Notes under the pieces: model-generated | Database searches by the model: none | What the model saw: the letters and a program-made list of their open reading frames with translations, nothing else | Told to the model about the DNA's origin: nothing | Translations under genes and position numbers: made by a program | Source: Bacteroidetes bacterium HGW-Bacteroidetes-7 | GTDB lineage: Bacteria; Bacteroidota; Bacteroidia; Bacteroidales; UBA932 | DNA: 64,000 nt | Direction: 5' to 3' | NCBI GenBank assembly: GCA_002842465.1 | Contig: PHDA01000009.1 | Location: 1-64,000 of the forward strand | Shown here: in pieces, positions 53,561 through 62,674 of the stretch | Numbering within the stretch: position 1 is the first letter of the stretch | Layout: each line of letters starts with the position of its first letter

Positions 53561-54656
53561 ATGATAAATACGGATCAATACAAAGAGATCCGTCAGCGGA
53601 TAACGGCGCTGGGGAGGTCTCTTTGACATCGATAAAAAGAGAGAAAATTTAAAGGAGTCTGAGCTTAAAACTCAGGAGAGCGACTTTTGGAATAATCCTG
53701 CCGAGGCAGAAAAGTATCTTAAAAAAGTATCCTCAGTTAAATTCTGGGTAAAAAGTTTTGATGAGATTGAGTCTCTTAACAGAGACCTTGAGGTATTAAT
53801 TGAATTTGCCAAAGAGGACTCCGATGCAGACTCTGATGCAGAGGAGGGTTACAAACAGCTTGAAAAGGCTGTCGAAAAACTTGAGCTGAGAAGTATGCTG
53901 GGTGGAGAGGGAGACAATCTGGGCGCAATTCTTAAGATCAATTCAGGAGCAGGGGGAACAGAGAGTAATGACTGGTCATTGATGCTGATGCGGATGTATG
54001 CGAGGTGGGGAGAGAGAAACGGCTATAATGTACACATCTACGACATGATAGAGGGAGAGGAGGCAGGAATAAAATCAGTAACAGTTGAGTTTGAGGGAGA
54101 GTTTGCATATGGCTACCTCAGAGCAGAAAGCGGGGTTCATCGCCTTGTAAGAATATCTCCATTTAATGCACAGGGCAAAAGGCAGACAACCTTTTCATCT
54201 GTCTTTGTGTACCCTGCTGTAGATGACACAATTGAAATTGAAATTAGCCCGGCAGATATTGAATGGGACACATTTCGTTCAGGTGGAGCCGGAGGGCAAA
54301 ACGTAAACAAGGTTGAAACCGGAGTAAGAGTGAAACACCTTCCTACCGGAATTTCTGTAGAGAACACTGAAAGCCGCTCACAGCTTGATAATCGTCAAAA
54401 TGCCCTTAGAATTCTCAAATCTCACCTCTATGAACTTGAACTCAGAAAAAGACGAGAGAAAGAGGCGGAGCTTGAGGGAACGAAATTGAAGATTGAATGG
54501 GGGTCTCAAATCAGGAGCTATGTGCTTCACCCTTACAAACTTGTAAAAGACAACAGAACCGACTGCGAGACATCTGATACTCAGGCGGTTCTTGACGGAG
54601 ATATTAACGATTTTATGCGTGCCTTTCTGATGCAGAATACTCACGCATCAAACTAA
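53561..54656 (+). CDS. prfB: Peptide chain release factor 2, with programmed +1 frameshift
   Basis: RF2, which ends translation at UGA and UAA. Frame 1 starts at the ATG 53561 and runs 21 codons to CTT at 53621-53623; the next codon is TGA (53624-53626). After a +1 shift reading continues at GAC (53625) and gives 364 residues in all, close to E. coli RF2. Tripeptide SPF (199-201) and GGQ (244-246, in [14 protein letters not shown]) are present. Frame 2 alone would begin only at an internal ATG near 53895, so the gene is easily annotated too short. Confidence 0.97.
53611..53627 (+). promoter_or_regulatory. Programmed +1 frameshift site of prfB
   Basis: GGGGAGG (53611-53617) acts as an internal SD, three bases (TCT) follow, then CTTTGAC: slippery CTT, stop TGA and C. 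This matches the classical RF2 autoregulation site, where lack of RF2 lets the ribosome shift past the UGA. Confidence 0.95.
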
Positions 54657-54668
54657 AATGAGAGAGAG

Positions 54669-56285
54669 ATGGAATTTAAATTTCACGAAATGTTCCAGTT
54701 GGGAAAGGACAAGACAGATTATCATCTGTTAACAAAAGATTTTGTATCAACAGTCAATTTTGAAGGCATAGAGGTACTCAAAGTTGACCCACAAGGATTG
54801 AGACTATTGTCATCACAGGCTATGCACGACATCGCCTTTATGCTCCGTCCTGAGCATAATGAGATGGTGGCAAAAATTTTGAGTGACCCTGAAGCCAGTG
54901 TTAACGACAGAGCAGTAGCACTCACAATGCTACTTAATGCACATATCTCTTCAAAAGGGGTGCTGCCATTCTGCCAGGATACCGGTACGGCAACAATTGT
55001 TGCAAAAAAAGGGCAGTTTGTTTTCACTGGCGGAGGTGACGAAGAGGCTCTATCTCACGGAGTCTTTGACACATATACAACAGATAACTTAAGATACTCC
55101 CAGACTATTGCTCTGGACATGTATACAGAAAAAAACTCAGGCAATAACCTGCCGGCACAGATAGATATCTATGCAACAGACGGTAATGAATACAAATTTC
55201 TCTTTGTTGCAAAGGGTGGTGGGTCTGCAAACAAGAGCTATCTTTTTCAGGAGACAAAAGCACTCTTAAACCCTGAGACACTTGAAAAATACCTGACCGA
55301 AAAGATGAAACTATTCGGCACATCAGCATGTCCACCATACCATATTGCCTTTGTAATAGGGGGAACCTCTGCCGAGCAATGTATGAAAACGGTTAAGCTC
55401 GCCTCTGCAAAATATCTTGATGGGCTACCTGTAAAAGGAGGAGACGAAGGAAACGCTTTTCGTGACCTTGAGATGGAGGCAAAGCTTCTGAAAGCTGCTA
55501 ACTCTCTTGGCATTGGAGCACAGTTCGGAGGCAAATATTTTGCTCATGACATAAGGGTAATTCGACTCCCAAGGCACGGAGCATCATGTCCTGTGGGGAT
55601 GGGTGTTTCATGTAGCGCCGACAGAAATGTAAAGGCAAAGATCAATAAGGAGGGTATATGGCTTGAGACACTTGATGCAAATCCATCAAGGCTGATACCT
55701 GAAAAATATATGGCCGCAAACGCCACTCATCAGGGAGGAGTAAAGATAAATCTAAACAGACCAATGGATGAGGTTCTGGCAGAGCTGTCAAAATTCCCTG
55801 TATCTACATTTTTATTACTCTCAGGAACCATTGTTGTGGCAAGAGATGCCGCACATGCTAAGCTCAAGGAGAGACTTGATGCCGGAGAAGATCTGCCTCA
55901 GTATATTAAAGATCATCCTGTTTACTACGCCGGCCCGGCCAAAACGCCAACGGGTTATGCCAGTGGTTCATTCGGACCTACTACAGCAGGCAGGATGGAC
56001 TCCTATGTGGAGTTGTTTCAGAGCAGAGGTGGTAGCAAGATTATGATTGCCAAAGGTAACAGAAGCCAACAAGTAACTGACTCATGTAATAAACATAAAG
56101 GATTTTACCTGGGCAGCATAGGTGGCCCGGCGGCAATACTTGCGCAGGAGAATATTAAAAAAGTTGAACTTCTGGAGTATCCGGAACTTGGCATGGAGGC
56201 CATCTGGAAAATTGAGGTTGAAAACTTTCCCGCCTTCATCCTGGTTGATGATAAAGGCAACAATTTTTTCAGCGGATTGCTTTAG
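54669..56285 (+). CDS. Fumarate hydratase, class I (iron-sulfur)
   Basis: 538 residues, FumA/FumB-type with both alpha and beta domains on one chain. C102 in FCQDTGT is the first [4Fe-4S] ligand; other cysteines in [10 protein letters not shown] and in the region of the beta-domain ([20 protein letters not shown]) fit the family. The C-terminal part has [17 protein letters not shown]. It interconverts fumarate and malate; the oxygen-sensitive cluster fits an anaerobe. The start is 12 bases after prfB, so the two may be cotranscribed. Confidence 0.94.
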   Translation: MEFKFHEMFQLGKDKTDYHLLTKDFVSTVNFEGIEVLKVDPQGLRLLSSQAMHDIAFMLRPEHNEMVAKILSDPEASVNDRAVALTMLLNAHISSKGVLPFCQDTGTATIVAKKGQFVFTGGGDEEALSHGVFDTYTTDNLRYSQTIALDMYTEKNSGNNLPAQIDIYATDGNEYKFLFVAKGGGSANKSYLFQETKALLNPETLEKYLTEKMKLFGTSACPPYHIAFVIGGTSAEQCMKTVKLASAKYLDGLPVKGGDEGNAFRDLEMEAKLLKAANSLGIGAQFGGKYFAHDIRVIRLPRHGASCPVGMGVSCSADRNVKAKINKEGIWLETLDANPSRLIPEKYMAANATHQGGVKINLNRPMDEVLAELSKFPVSTFLLLSGTIVVARDAAHAKLKERLDAGEDLPQYIKDHPVYYAGPAKTPTGYASGSFGPTTAGRMDSYVELFQSRGGSKIMIAKGNRSQQVTDSCNKHKGFYLGSIGGPAAILAQENIKKVELLEYPELGMEAIWKIEVENFPAFILVDDKGNNFFSGLL

Positions 56286-56308
56286 GGTTTGTGATTAACG
56301 ATTGGTAC

Positions 56309-57193
56309 TCAGATAGGCTCTGTATGAATGCTTATCTGAGTGCCCTTTCCAAAACGATTTCTCAGCTCCTTTTCAATTTCTGATGCAACATCGTGGGATC
56401 TTACAAATGTCATATTTCTGTCCAGTTTTACATGAACATCAATGGCATAGATGCTGCCAATTTTTCTTGTTTTAAGGTGATGATATTGCTGAACCTCAGG
56501 ATGGTTTGTGATGATTGCCTCAATCTCATCAACAACATCACTGTCAAGTGATGATTCAAGGAGCTCTTTTACACTTGGCATTCCAAGGTCGATTGCCACC
56601 TTCATTATGAAAAAGCTTACCAGGACACCTGCTATAGGGTCAAGAATTCTCCATGATTCGCCCAAAAAAATTGCACCCCCTATACCTAATGCAGTTCCCA
56701 AAGATGAAAAGGCGTCAGACCTGTGATGCCACCCGTTTGCAATTACGGCATCGCTTTTTATCTCTTTGCCCCATTTGATTGTGTACTGAAAAAGAATCTC
56801 TTTTGAAACTATTGAAAGTAAAGCCGCCCAAAGCGCAATCATTCCCGGTTTGTCCAGCATTTTACCGTCCAGAGCAGCAATTATATTTTCTGCACCATTT
56901 ATTAAGATTCCCAGCCCGACTCCAAACAGTACAAGTGAAATTATGAGTGTAGCAAATGTTTCAAATTTGCCATGACCGTATCTGTGGTTATGGTCGCTGT
57001 CCTGACCCGAGATGTTTACAAAAGCGATTACCACAATGTCGGTTGTAAAGTCAGACAGGGAGTGGACCCCGTCCGCAATCATTGCCGAACTTCTGCCCAG
57101 AATACCGGCTAGTAGCTTTGCTGCCGTCAGAGCAAGATTGACAAAAAAGCCGACTAAAGTTACTTTTTTTGCGATTTTTGTTCTGTTTTCCAC
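56309..57193 (-). CDS. Cation diffusion facilitator (CDF) metal exporter
   Basis: 294 residues, six membrane helices. Zinc-type site: D41, H44 and D48 in ADGVHSLSD (TM2) and HRSDAFSS (TM5). The cytoplasmic domain ends with ITNHPEVQQYHHLKTRKIGS and VHVKLDRNMTF. Exports Zn, Fe or Mn in exchange for protons. The start is GTG at 57191-57193: TAA lies two codons upstream in frame and the next ATG is at residue 38, inside TM1-TM2. It diverges from the phosphoesterase gene. Confidence 0.93.
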   Translation of the reverse strand: MENRTKIAKKVTLVGFFVNLALTAAKLLAGILGRSSAMIADGVHSLSDFTTDIVVIAFVNISGQDSDHNHRYGHGKFETFATLIISLVLFGVGLGILINGAENIIAALDGKMLDKPGMIALWAALLSIVSKEILFQYTIKWGKEIKSDAVIANGWHHRSDAFSSLGTALGIGGAIFLGESWRILDPIAGVLVSFFIMKVAIDLGMPSVKELLESSLDSDVVDEIEAIITNHPEVQQYHHLKTRKIGSIYAIDVHVKLDRNMTFVRSHDVASEIEKELRNRFGKGTQISIHTEPI

Positions 57194-57235
57194 TTTTTAC
57201 ACTGTTTTTCTAAACAAACGGTTAAAGATAAGTGT

Positions 57236-57243
57236 TAAATTTG
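57236..57243 (+). promoter_or_regulatory. TAnnTTTG box of the metallophosphoesterase
   Basis: TAAATTTG, 10 bases before the ATG at 57254. A TATCTTTA on the minus strand close by (about 57225-57232) could serve the CDF gene. Confidence 0.45.
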
Positions 57244-57253
57244 TCACTAAGAT

Positions 57254-58408
57254 ATGAAATGGATATTTTTTTTGCTGGTACTAGGGTCATATTTTGCTCT
57301 AAACGGCTATGTATATATAAGAGGACTTCAGATAATTCCTCAAAATATTTGGATTAAAACTACTTATTCGGTATTTTTCTGGGTATTGACAGCACTTTTC
57401 ATTGTCAGAATGACAATGGGCGAGGACATTCCCGATTCATTATCCGGCGTATTAAACTCTGCCGGATTTACATGGATTGTAGCGGTAATATACTTTGCGA
57501 TAATTGCGCTGAGTATTGATATTATTAGAATCATTAACCATTTTTTTGATATATATCCTGCTTTTATAAAAAGTAACTATGCTGTTGTAAAAACAGCAAC
57601 AGCTGCATTTTCGGTATTAACAGTAATTTCACTTCTAATATACGGCAACCTGAATTTTAACAAGATCAAAACCGTAAAAGTTGAGATTACGTCTGACAAA
57701 CATTTCTCAATAGAAAAAATTCGAGCAGTCTTGATTAGTGATCTTCATTTAAGCTCTTATATCAGGGAGAGAGAGGTTATGCGTATTTCAAAGCAGATAG
57801 AGAAGGAGAAACCCGATCTGCTGCTCATTGCTGGAGACATAACTGACAGAAGTCTTAAGCCTCTTAAGGATTGGCGGCTTGCTGAGTTGCTTGGCAAAAT
57901 AAAAACTACTTATGGGATTTATGCCATAAGTGGCAATCATGAATTTTATGGTGGAGAAAGGGAAGATATATTTAATCACTTAAACGAAAGCGGTATAACG
58001 GTTCTGCTCGACTCTGTTGTAACAGTCGGTGGTGTTGTGCAAATTGCAGGAAGGGATGACAGAACCAACACAAGAAGAAAGAGCCTTAATCAACTTTTAA
58101 CAGATGTTAGCCGCGAGATACCCATAATTTTGCTTGACCACCAGCCATACAACCTGGACGAGAGTGTTAAGGAGGGGGTTGATATTCAACTCTCCGGTCA
58201 CACCCATAATGGTCAGTTTTGGCCTGGAAACCTAATTGTGGGTAGAATGTACGAACTTGCCTACGGGTATATGAAGAGGGGTAATACCCACTTTTATGTT
58301 ACTTCAGGTGCAGGAATTTGGGGTCCAAAAATCAGAATTGGTACTCAGTCAGAGATTGTGGTACTTGATATTTTTCCCGGAATTAAGAAAAATTACCCTC
58401 CTTATTAA
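57254..58408 (+). CDS. Membrane-bound metallophosphoesterase
   Basis: 384 residues. Four or so hydrophobic segments fill the first 140 residues; the rest is a calcineurin-like domain with the metal-binding blocks SDLH, GDITD, GNHE, LDHQP and SGHTHNGQ in normal order. Similar to YkuE/YaeI-type phosphoesterases, which act on lipid or nucleotide phosphates; the substrate is not known. The active site faces the periplasm or cytoplasm, which cannot be decided here. A solitary gene. Confidence 0.9.
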   Translation: MKWIFFLLVLGSYFALNGYVYIRGLQIIPQNIWIKTTYSVFFWVLTALFIVRMTMGEDIPDSLSGVLNSAGFTWIVAVIYFAIIALSIDIIRIINHFFDIYPAFIKSNYAVVKTATAAFSVLTVISLLIYGNLNFNKIKTVKVEITSDKHFSIEKIRAVLISDLHLSSYIREREVMRISKQIEKEKPDLLLIAGDITDRSLKPLKDWRLAELLGKIKTTYGIYAISGNHEFYGGEREDIFNHLNESGITVLLDSVVTVGGVVQIAGRDDRTNTRRKSLNQLLTDVSREIPIILLDHQPYNLDESVKEGVDIQLSGHTHNGQFWPGNLIVGRMYELAYGYMKRGNTHFYVTSGAGIWGPKIRIGTQSEIVVLDIFPGIKKNYPPY

Positions 58409-58467
58409 TAGGAAATGACAGCAATAATTGTCAAAAAATTAATTGATAAATCAAAAATCAACCGAAT

Positions 58468-59727
58468 ATGAAGAAGAGACTATTGACTATTTTGTTTGCT
58501 TTTGCAATAGCCATCCCGTTATCGGGTCAGGTATATGTGCAGCTCTCGCTTAATGAGTACCTTGAAAGGGTAAGAAAAAGCAATATCGAATATGCTGCCC
58601 AGAGGCTAAATATGGAAATATCCGATGCAGAGATTATTTCAGCCTCAGTATTTAACAATCCATATATATCATTAGGATACTATACCAACGAATTTAACAA
58701 TATGCAGATGGGTCAGGGGGCAATGGTCGAAATCGGAAAGACTATATCTCCGGGTAGAAGAGCAGCAGCCATAAATGTCGCAAAAAGTGAGAAGGAGCTT
58801 AATGAAGCTCTGTTAACCGACTTCATGAGAAAGTTAAGAGAAGGTGCTGTTCTGACCTGGCTGGAGGCTGTTAAGCAACGTCAGATCATTGAGATTAGAA
58901 AAAACAGCTACCATGACCAAATAAAGATGATGGTAAGCGATAGCATCAGAAGAGAGGGCAATGTTGAAATAGACTTGGATGCGATGCAGAGTAGGGTGGA
59001 GTCAGGTCTGCTTTACAGTGATATTATTGATATGGAACTTTCATTAAATCAGCTGCATCAGGATATTTCTAACTATTTGGGAATGGGAGGAAAAGACACC
59101 ATATATATACCCGAAGCGAAAAATATCTGGAACTCTAAAGAGTTCAATTTGAGTGAAATAATTCAAACGGCAATTTCCAGAAGGGCTGATATTCTTGCTG
59201 CCAAAAAAGAGATAGATGTATCAAGGTTATCTGTTGTAGCAGCCAAAAAGGAGAGAATTCCCGAATTTGATTTATTTCTTGGGTATGGTTTTAATTCTGA
59301 GGTAAAGAATGAGTTGGCCCCTGCGCCAAGACATGGTGGTGTTGAACTGGGTGTCTCTTTCCCTATTCCTCTCTTTAACAGAGCAAAGGGCGAAATTCAA
59401 TCTGCCGAGGTAAGAAGAAAGCAAGCAGAGCTCAGATACCTTCAGGCAGAGCGAGAGGTTACCACTGAGGTGATAAACGCTTTTAACGAGTACAAGGCAA
59501 CTGACAGAAAATTAAAGTTTTTTACAGCCGGTATTGTAAAAACAGCGAAAGAGGTTTTAGATGAGAAGAGACGCGAGTACCATAATGGAGAAATACACCT
59601 GATTGAAGTATTGGATGCACAAAGAAGCTATGACGAAATTTTACATTCGTTGTATTCAGTAATATACGATAAATCAATGGCTCTTGTAAAACTTGAGACA
59701 GCAATGGGTATTTGGAATATTGAATAG
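58468..59727 (+). CDS. TolC-family outer-membrane protein without adjacent pump
   Basis: 419 residues with a signal peptide ending at IPLSGQ. Typical two-part TolC layout: LSLNEYLERVRKSNIEYAAQ at the start of half 1 and LSEIIQTAISRRADILAAKK at the start of half 2, followed by LGVSFPIPLFNRAKGEIQSA. It resembles CusC/CzcC-like channels of metal pumps. No adaptor or pump is adjacent: the next gene is on the other strand. The fused CDF and phosphoesterase neighbours do not form an operon with it. Confidence 0.88.
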   Translation: MKKRLLTILFAFAIAIPLSGQVYVQLSLNEYLERVRKSNIEYAAQRLNMEISDAEIISASVFNNPYISLGYYTNEFNNMQMGQGAMVEIGKTISPGRRAAAINVAKSEKELNEALLTDFMRKLREGAVLTWLEAVKQRQIIEIRKNSYHDQIKMMVSDSIRREGNVEIDLDAMQSRVESGLLYSDIIDMELSLNQLHQDISNYLGMGGKDTIYIPEAKNIWNSKEFNLSEIIQTAISRRADILAAKKEIDVSRLSVVAAKKERIPEFDLFLGYGFNSEVKNELAPAPRHGGVELGVSFPIPLFNRAKGEIQSAEVRRKQAELRYLQAEREVTTEVINAFNEYKATDRKLKFFTAGIVKTAKEVLDEKRREYHNGEIHLIEVLDAQRSYDEILHSLYSVIYDKSMALVKLETAMGIWNIE

Positions 59728-59749
59728 AAGGTTTTTACGGGGGAGGCTT

Positions 59750-60571
59750 TTACCAGCTTCCTCCGGCACCACCTCCGCCAAATCCGCCTCCGCCAAATCC
59801 ACCGAAACCTCCACCTCCGCCAAACCCTCCGCCTCCGAAACCACCTGAGCGGCCTCTTCCTGCAGATGAAAGGATTGATCCCAGCAAAAGCAAATCCAGT
59901 GCGCTTGGCCCTCTTTTGTTACCGCCGCCAAGATTTGTTGTACCTCCCTTTTTGGAAATCATAGAGATAATAAAAATAAAAACGAAAAAGAGGACACCCG
60001 CTGCAGGGAGGAAAGAGCCACCGGCTCCTTTTGTGTATTGAGCATGGTTGTATTCTCCGGCAGCAATTGGCAAAATAACATCAAGAGATGCCATTAGTCC
60101 ATCGTAATATCTATCCTGGCGAAAAAATGGAATCATCTCATTTTCAACAATTCTCTTACAAACTGCATCAGGAAGAGCCCCCTCCAGACCGTAACCTGTT
60201 GCGATAAAGGCTTCACCCCTCTCGGATCCCTTTTTTGGTTTTACCAGTATTACAAGACCGTTATTGAATTTGGAATCACCAACTCCCCATGTTTGCCCTA
60301 TTGAGTAGGCTACCTGAGACTTGTCGTTCCCATCAAGAGTACTAAGGGTAACTAATACAATTTGATTTGATGTGTTATTGGAGAATTCAACCAGTCGCCT
60401 TTCAAGATCGTTCCTTTCCGTTGAAGTTAGAACCGATGCCAGATCGTTTACAAGAACTGGTGGTGAGGGTCTTGATGGAATCTGAGAATAGGTTGTTCCC
60501 AAAGTCATGAAAATGGCAGCAAAAACCGCCAGGTACCTAATCGCCAAAAGAGATCTCGTTGCTCTGTTCAT
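59750..60571 (-). CDS. TPM-domain protein with Gly-rich tail
   Basis: 273 residues. The ATG at 60571 gives MNRATRSLLAIRYLAVFAAI, a good signal peptide, so I prefer it to an upstream TTG. TPM/Psb32 domain: VLVNDLASVLTSTERNDLER, then GNDKSQVAYSIGQTWGVGDS. A membrane helix (AAGVLFFVFIFIISMIS) follows and the tail is GGGFGGGG repeats ending in GSW. The gene starts inside the previous TPM gene, overlapping by 35 bases. Part of the LemA-TPM-TPM operon; the function of such proteins is unclear. Confidence 0.9.
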   Translation of the reverse strand: MNRATRSLLAIRYLAVFAAIFMTLGTTYSQIPSRPSPPVLVNDLASVLTSTERNDLERRLVEFSNNTSNQIVLVTLSTLDGNDKSQVAYSIGQTWGVGDSKFNNGLVILVKPKKGSERGEAFIATGYGLEGALPDAVCKRIVENEMIPFFRQDRYYDGLMASLDVILPIAAGEYNHAQYTKGAGGSFLPAAGVLFFVFIFIISMISKKGGTTNLGGGNKRGPSALDLLLLGSILSSAGRGRSGGFGGGGFGGGGGFGGFGGGGFGGGGAGGSW

Positions 60572-60974
60572 TTGTATCGTCCTGTTGGTAAGGGAAAAAT
60601 TCTTTAAGTTTATTACCCGCAAGTTGTATAACCTGGGTAAGTCCGTCTGCAACGTTTCCTTCCTTTAGGTAGCTCAGCAATATCTCCTTCTCCTCCTCCC
60701 AGAAATTCTCCGGAACCTTTAAATTTATACCGCTGTCGCCTATAATTGCAAACTTATGAGATTTCCATGCGATGTAAATCAACACGCCGTTCTTCTCTCT
60801 GGTTTTGTGCATCCCCAGTTTACCGAAGAGATAGACAGTACGGGCAATAGGGTCTCCTGTACAGGTTGATTCAATATGAACTCTTATCTCTCCTGATGTG
60901 TTGAGCTCGGCAGATTCGATAGCCTTTACAATCTGACTCTGCTCACTTTTTGATAGAAATTCCGATGAGGCCAC
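60537..60974 (-). CDS. Soluble TPM-domain protein
   Basis: 145 residues. TPM domain with SEQSQIVKAIESAELNTSGE and RVHIEST; a KNGVLIYIAWKSHKFAIIGD strand pair follows. No signal peptide or membrane helix, unlike the next gene. It starts with GTG (60972-60974), two bases after the LemA stop, and no ATG is available near. Middle gene of the LemA-TPM-TPM operon. Confidence 0.88.
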   Translation of the reverse strand: MASSEFLSKSEQSQIVKAIESAELNTSGEIRVHIESTCTGDPIARTVYLFGKLGMHKTREKNGVLIYIAWKSHKFAIIGDSGINLKVPENFWEEEKEILLSYLKEGNVADGLTQVIQLAGNKLKEFFPYQQDDTNEQSNEISFGD

Positions 60975-60976
60975 GG

Positions 60977-61573
60977 CTAAAACTGAACAACAGGGGCAAC
61001 ATCTGCACCCTCTCTGGCTTCGAAATTAACCTTTCTCTCAAATCCGAATATGCCGGCAAGAATATTTGACGGGAAACGGCGGATATTTGTATTGTAAACT
61101 CTTACAACCTCGTTGTACTTCTGTCTCTCAACTGTAATTCTGTTCTCTGTACCTTCAAGCTGAGCCTGCAGTTCCAAAAAGTTTTGATTGGCTTTAAGGT
61201 CGGGATACCTCTCTACAACAACCATCAGCTTACCAAGCGCCTGAGATAGTTCGCCCTGAGCCTGCTGGAAGTTGGCTATCTGCGCCTGTGTCATGTTGGC
61301 AGGGTCAATTGTTGTTTGAGTTGCCTTTGCTCTTGCGTTAACAACGCCTTCAAGTGTCTCTCTTTCATGAGAAGCATAACCCTGAACAGTTGCAACTAAA
61401 TTTGGAATAAGATCAGCCCTTCTTTGATATACATTCTCAACCTGTGACCAGGCTGTAGTAACTTGCTCCTCATTACCAACCATACGGTTGTAGCCATTTT
61501 TAGCCCACATAAATGTAATTAATACTACACCTAGGACTACCAGCAATGCAATAATGCCTTTTGACAGTTTCAT
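60977..61573 (-). CDS. LemA-family protein
   Basis: 198 residues. One N-terminal membrane helix (IIALLVVLGVVLITFMW), then the helical LemA domain: VTTAWSQVENVYQRRADLIP and LVATVQGYASHERETL, followed by ERQKYNEVVRVYNTNIRRFP. This is the normal family size. Together with the two TPM genes downstream it forms a common operon found in many bacteria. Role is unknown, probably in envelope maintenance. Confidence 0.95.
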   Translation of the reverse strand: MKLSKGIIALLVVLGVVLITFMWAKNGYNRMVGNEEQVTTAWSQVENVYQRRADLIPNLVATVQGYASHERETLEGVVNARAKATQTTIDPANMTQAQIANFQQAQGELSQALGKLMVVVERYPDLKANQNFLELQAQLEGTENRITVERQKYNEVVRVYNTNIRRFPSNILAGIFGFERKVNFEAREGADVAPVVQF

Positions 61574-61598
61574 AATTTCTTATATTTAAGTTAATAAA

Positions 61599-62612
61599 TT
61601 ATTTAGCGAGTTTAACGCACCTGACAGATGCCCCGAAGTATGCTTTGTTTGCGAAGTTATACGGGAAGGCAGAATTGTCGAAGTGAATGAAACGATATTC
61701 TCCGTTATTGGAATCTTTTTGTGATGCACTCCACCAGAAACCAAACATATTAATGTTGGTGAAATAGTTAAAGTTATTGGTAGAACTGCCTGCAGGAATC
61801 GCATTCCAGCCTGTACTATTTTCTTTCAAGTTATATGGGCTGTATTTCCACATGCTTTTTCCGTTAAGCATTGCGTTAACTGCAGCTTTTGAACCTATCC
61901 CGGCCCAGTTGTCGTCAAATAACAGCGGAGAACCATTAACTGCTGAGCCAAAGTTTTCCCAATCCTCTCTGGTTGGTAAAGACCATCCTTGCGGACAAAC
62001 ACCCTGAGGCCCGTTACCAAGCCCTGTCTTGCTCACTCCACCAGTTGCCTCGTTCCATGAGTATAGAATGCCTAATACCTCTGAAAGGGCAGATTCATTC
62101 TCGTAAGGTTTTCCTGCTCCTTTAAATTTAAGATTGCTTACAAACCAGTCCAGTTTGTCAAATGTTTTGTAGTAGTAAACACTTCCATCTCTGGAATCGA
62201 TTATAGAGTCATTAGTCTTAATAATCCCTGAGAAACTGCTTTGAGATGCAGGATCAATCACAGTTGTAGAGCGGGTTAATACTGCAGAGTTATATTCAGA
62301 ATGTGATGCGGTTATTATGACAGAATAGTCTCCCCAGGCAGCAGGTGCAGTTACACTTACCTTTTGCCCTACTATTGAGTCAACTCCAAAACCTGGTGTA
62401 TTCCATTTATATGTAATACCTGATGTAGGTAGGGTAATTCCACTTACCTCAAGTTCTACCTGGGATTTTGCAATCAAATATTTAGGCAAGGCAAATACCA
62501 AAGAACCCTCCATGTACTGAGTATCATCAGCAGGATCGTCTTTTTTACAAGATGAGAAAGCAATTAGTGTAATAACAAGTGTTAACGGAAGAAGACCAAA
62601 ATATTTTTTCAT
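61599..62612 (-). CDS. FISUMP-domain lipoprotein
   Basis: 337 residues. Lipobox IAFSSC (Cys near 22). An unassigned beta-sandwich region (about 35-125) is followed by a FISUMP-type domain: WFVSNLKFKGAG, GVCPQGWSLPTREDWENFGS, FGFWWSASQKDSN, and SVRCVKLAK at the end. The CPxGW...P and W-W-S-S segments are the family hallmark. Surface or periplasmic protein, function unknown. Own -7 box (62639-62646). Confidence 0.88.
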   Translation of the reverse strand: MKKYFGLLPLTLVITLIAFSSCKKDDPADDTQYMEGSLVFALPKYLIAKSQVELEVSGITLPTSGITYKWNTPGFGVDSIVGQKVSVTAPAAWGDYSVIITASHSEYNSAVLTRSTTVIDPASQSSFSGIIKTNDSIIDSRDGSVYYYKTFDKLDWFVSNLKFKGAGKPYENESALSEVLGILYSWNEATGGVSKTGLGNGPQGVCPQGWSLPTREDWENFGSAVNGSPLLFDDNWAGIGSKAAVNAMLNGKSMWKYSPYNLKENSTGWNAIPAGSSTNNFNYFTNINMFGFWWSASQKDSNNGEYRFIHFDNSAFPYNFANKAYFGASVRCVKLAK

Positions 62613-62638
62613 ATGATAACCGCTATCGAATTAGTCGA

Positions 62639-62646
62639 CAAAGATA
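62639..62646 (-). promoter_or_regulatory. TAnnTTTG box of the FISUMP gene
   Basis: TATCTTTG on the minus strand, 26 bases before the ATG at 62612. Divergent from the apbE box at 62660-62667. Confidence 0.5.
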
Positions 62647-62659
62647 TGCTTTTTTATTC

Positions 62660-62667
62660 TAAATTTG
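62660..62667 (+). promoter_or_regulatory. TAnnTTTG box of apbE
   Basis: TAAATTTG, 7 bases before the first apbE ATG (62675) and 19 before the second (62687). The second gives a more usual leader. Confidence 0.45.
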
Positions 62668-62674
62668 TGCCAAA

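Noticed and set aside
53561-53895. prfB broken by a stop codon
   Set aside because: The TGA sits in a textbook programmed frameshift site and both frames match RF2.
58410-58467. Terminator hairpin GACAG...TTGTC before the orphan TolC gene
   Set aside because: Stem is too short and no T-tract follows.
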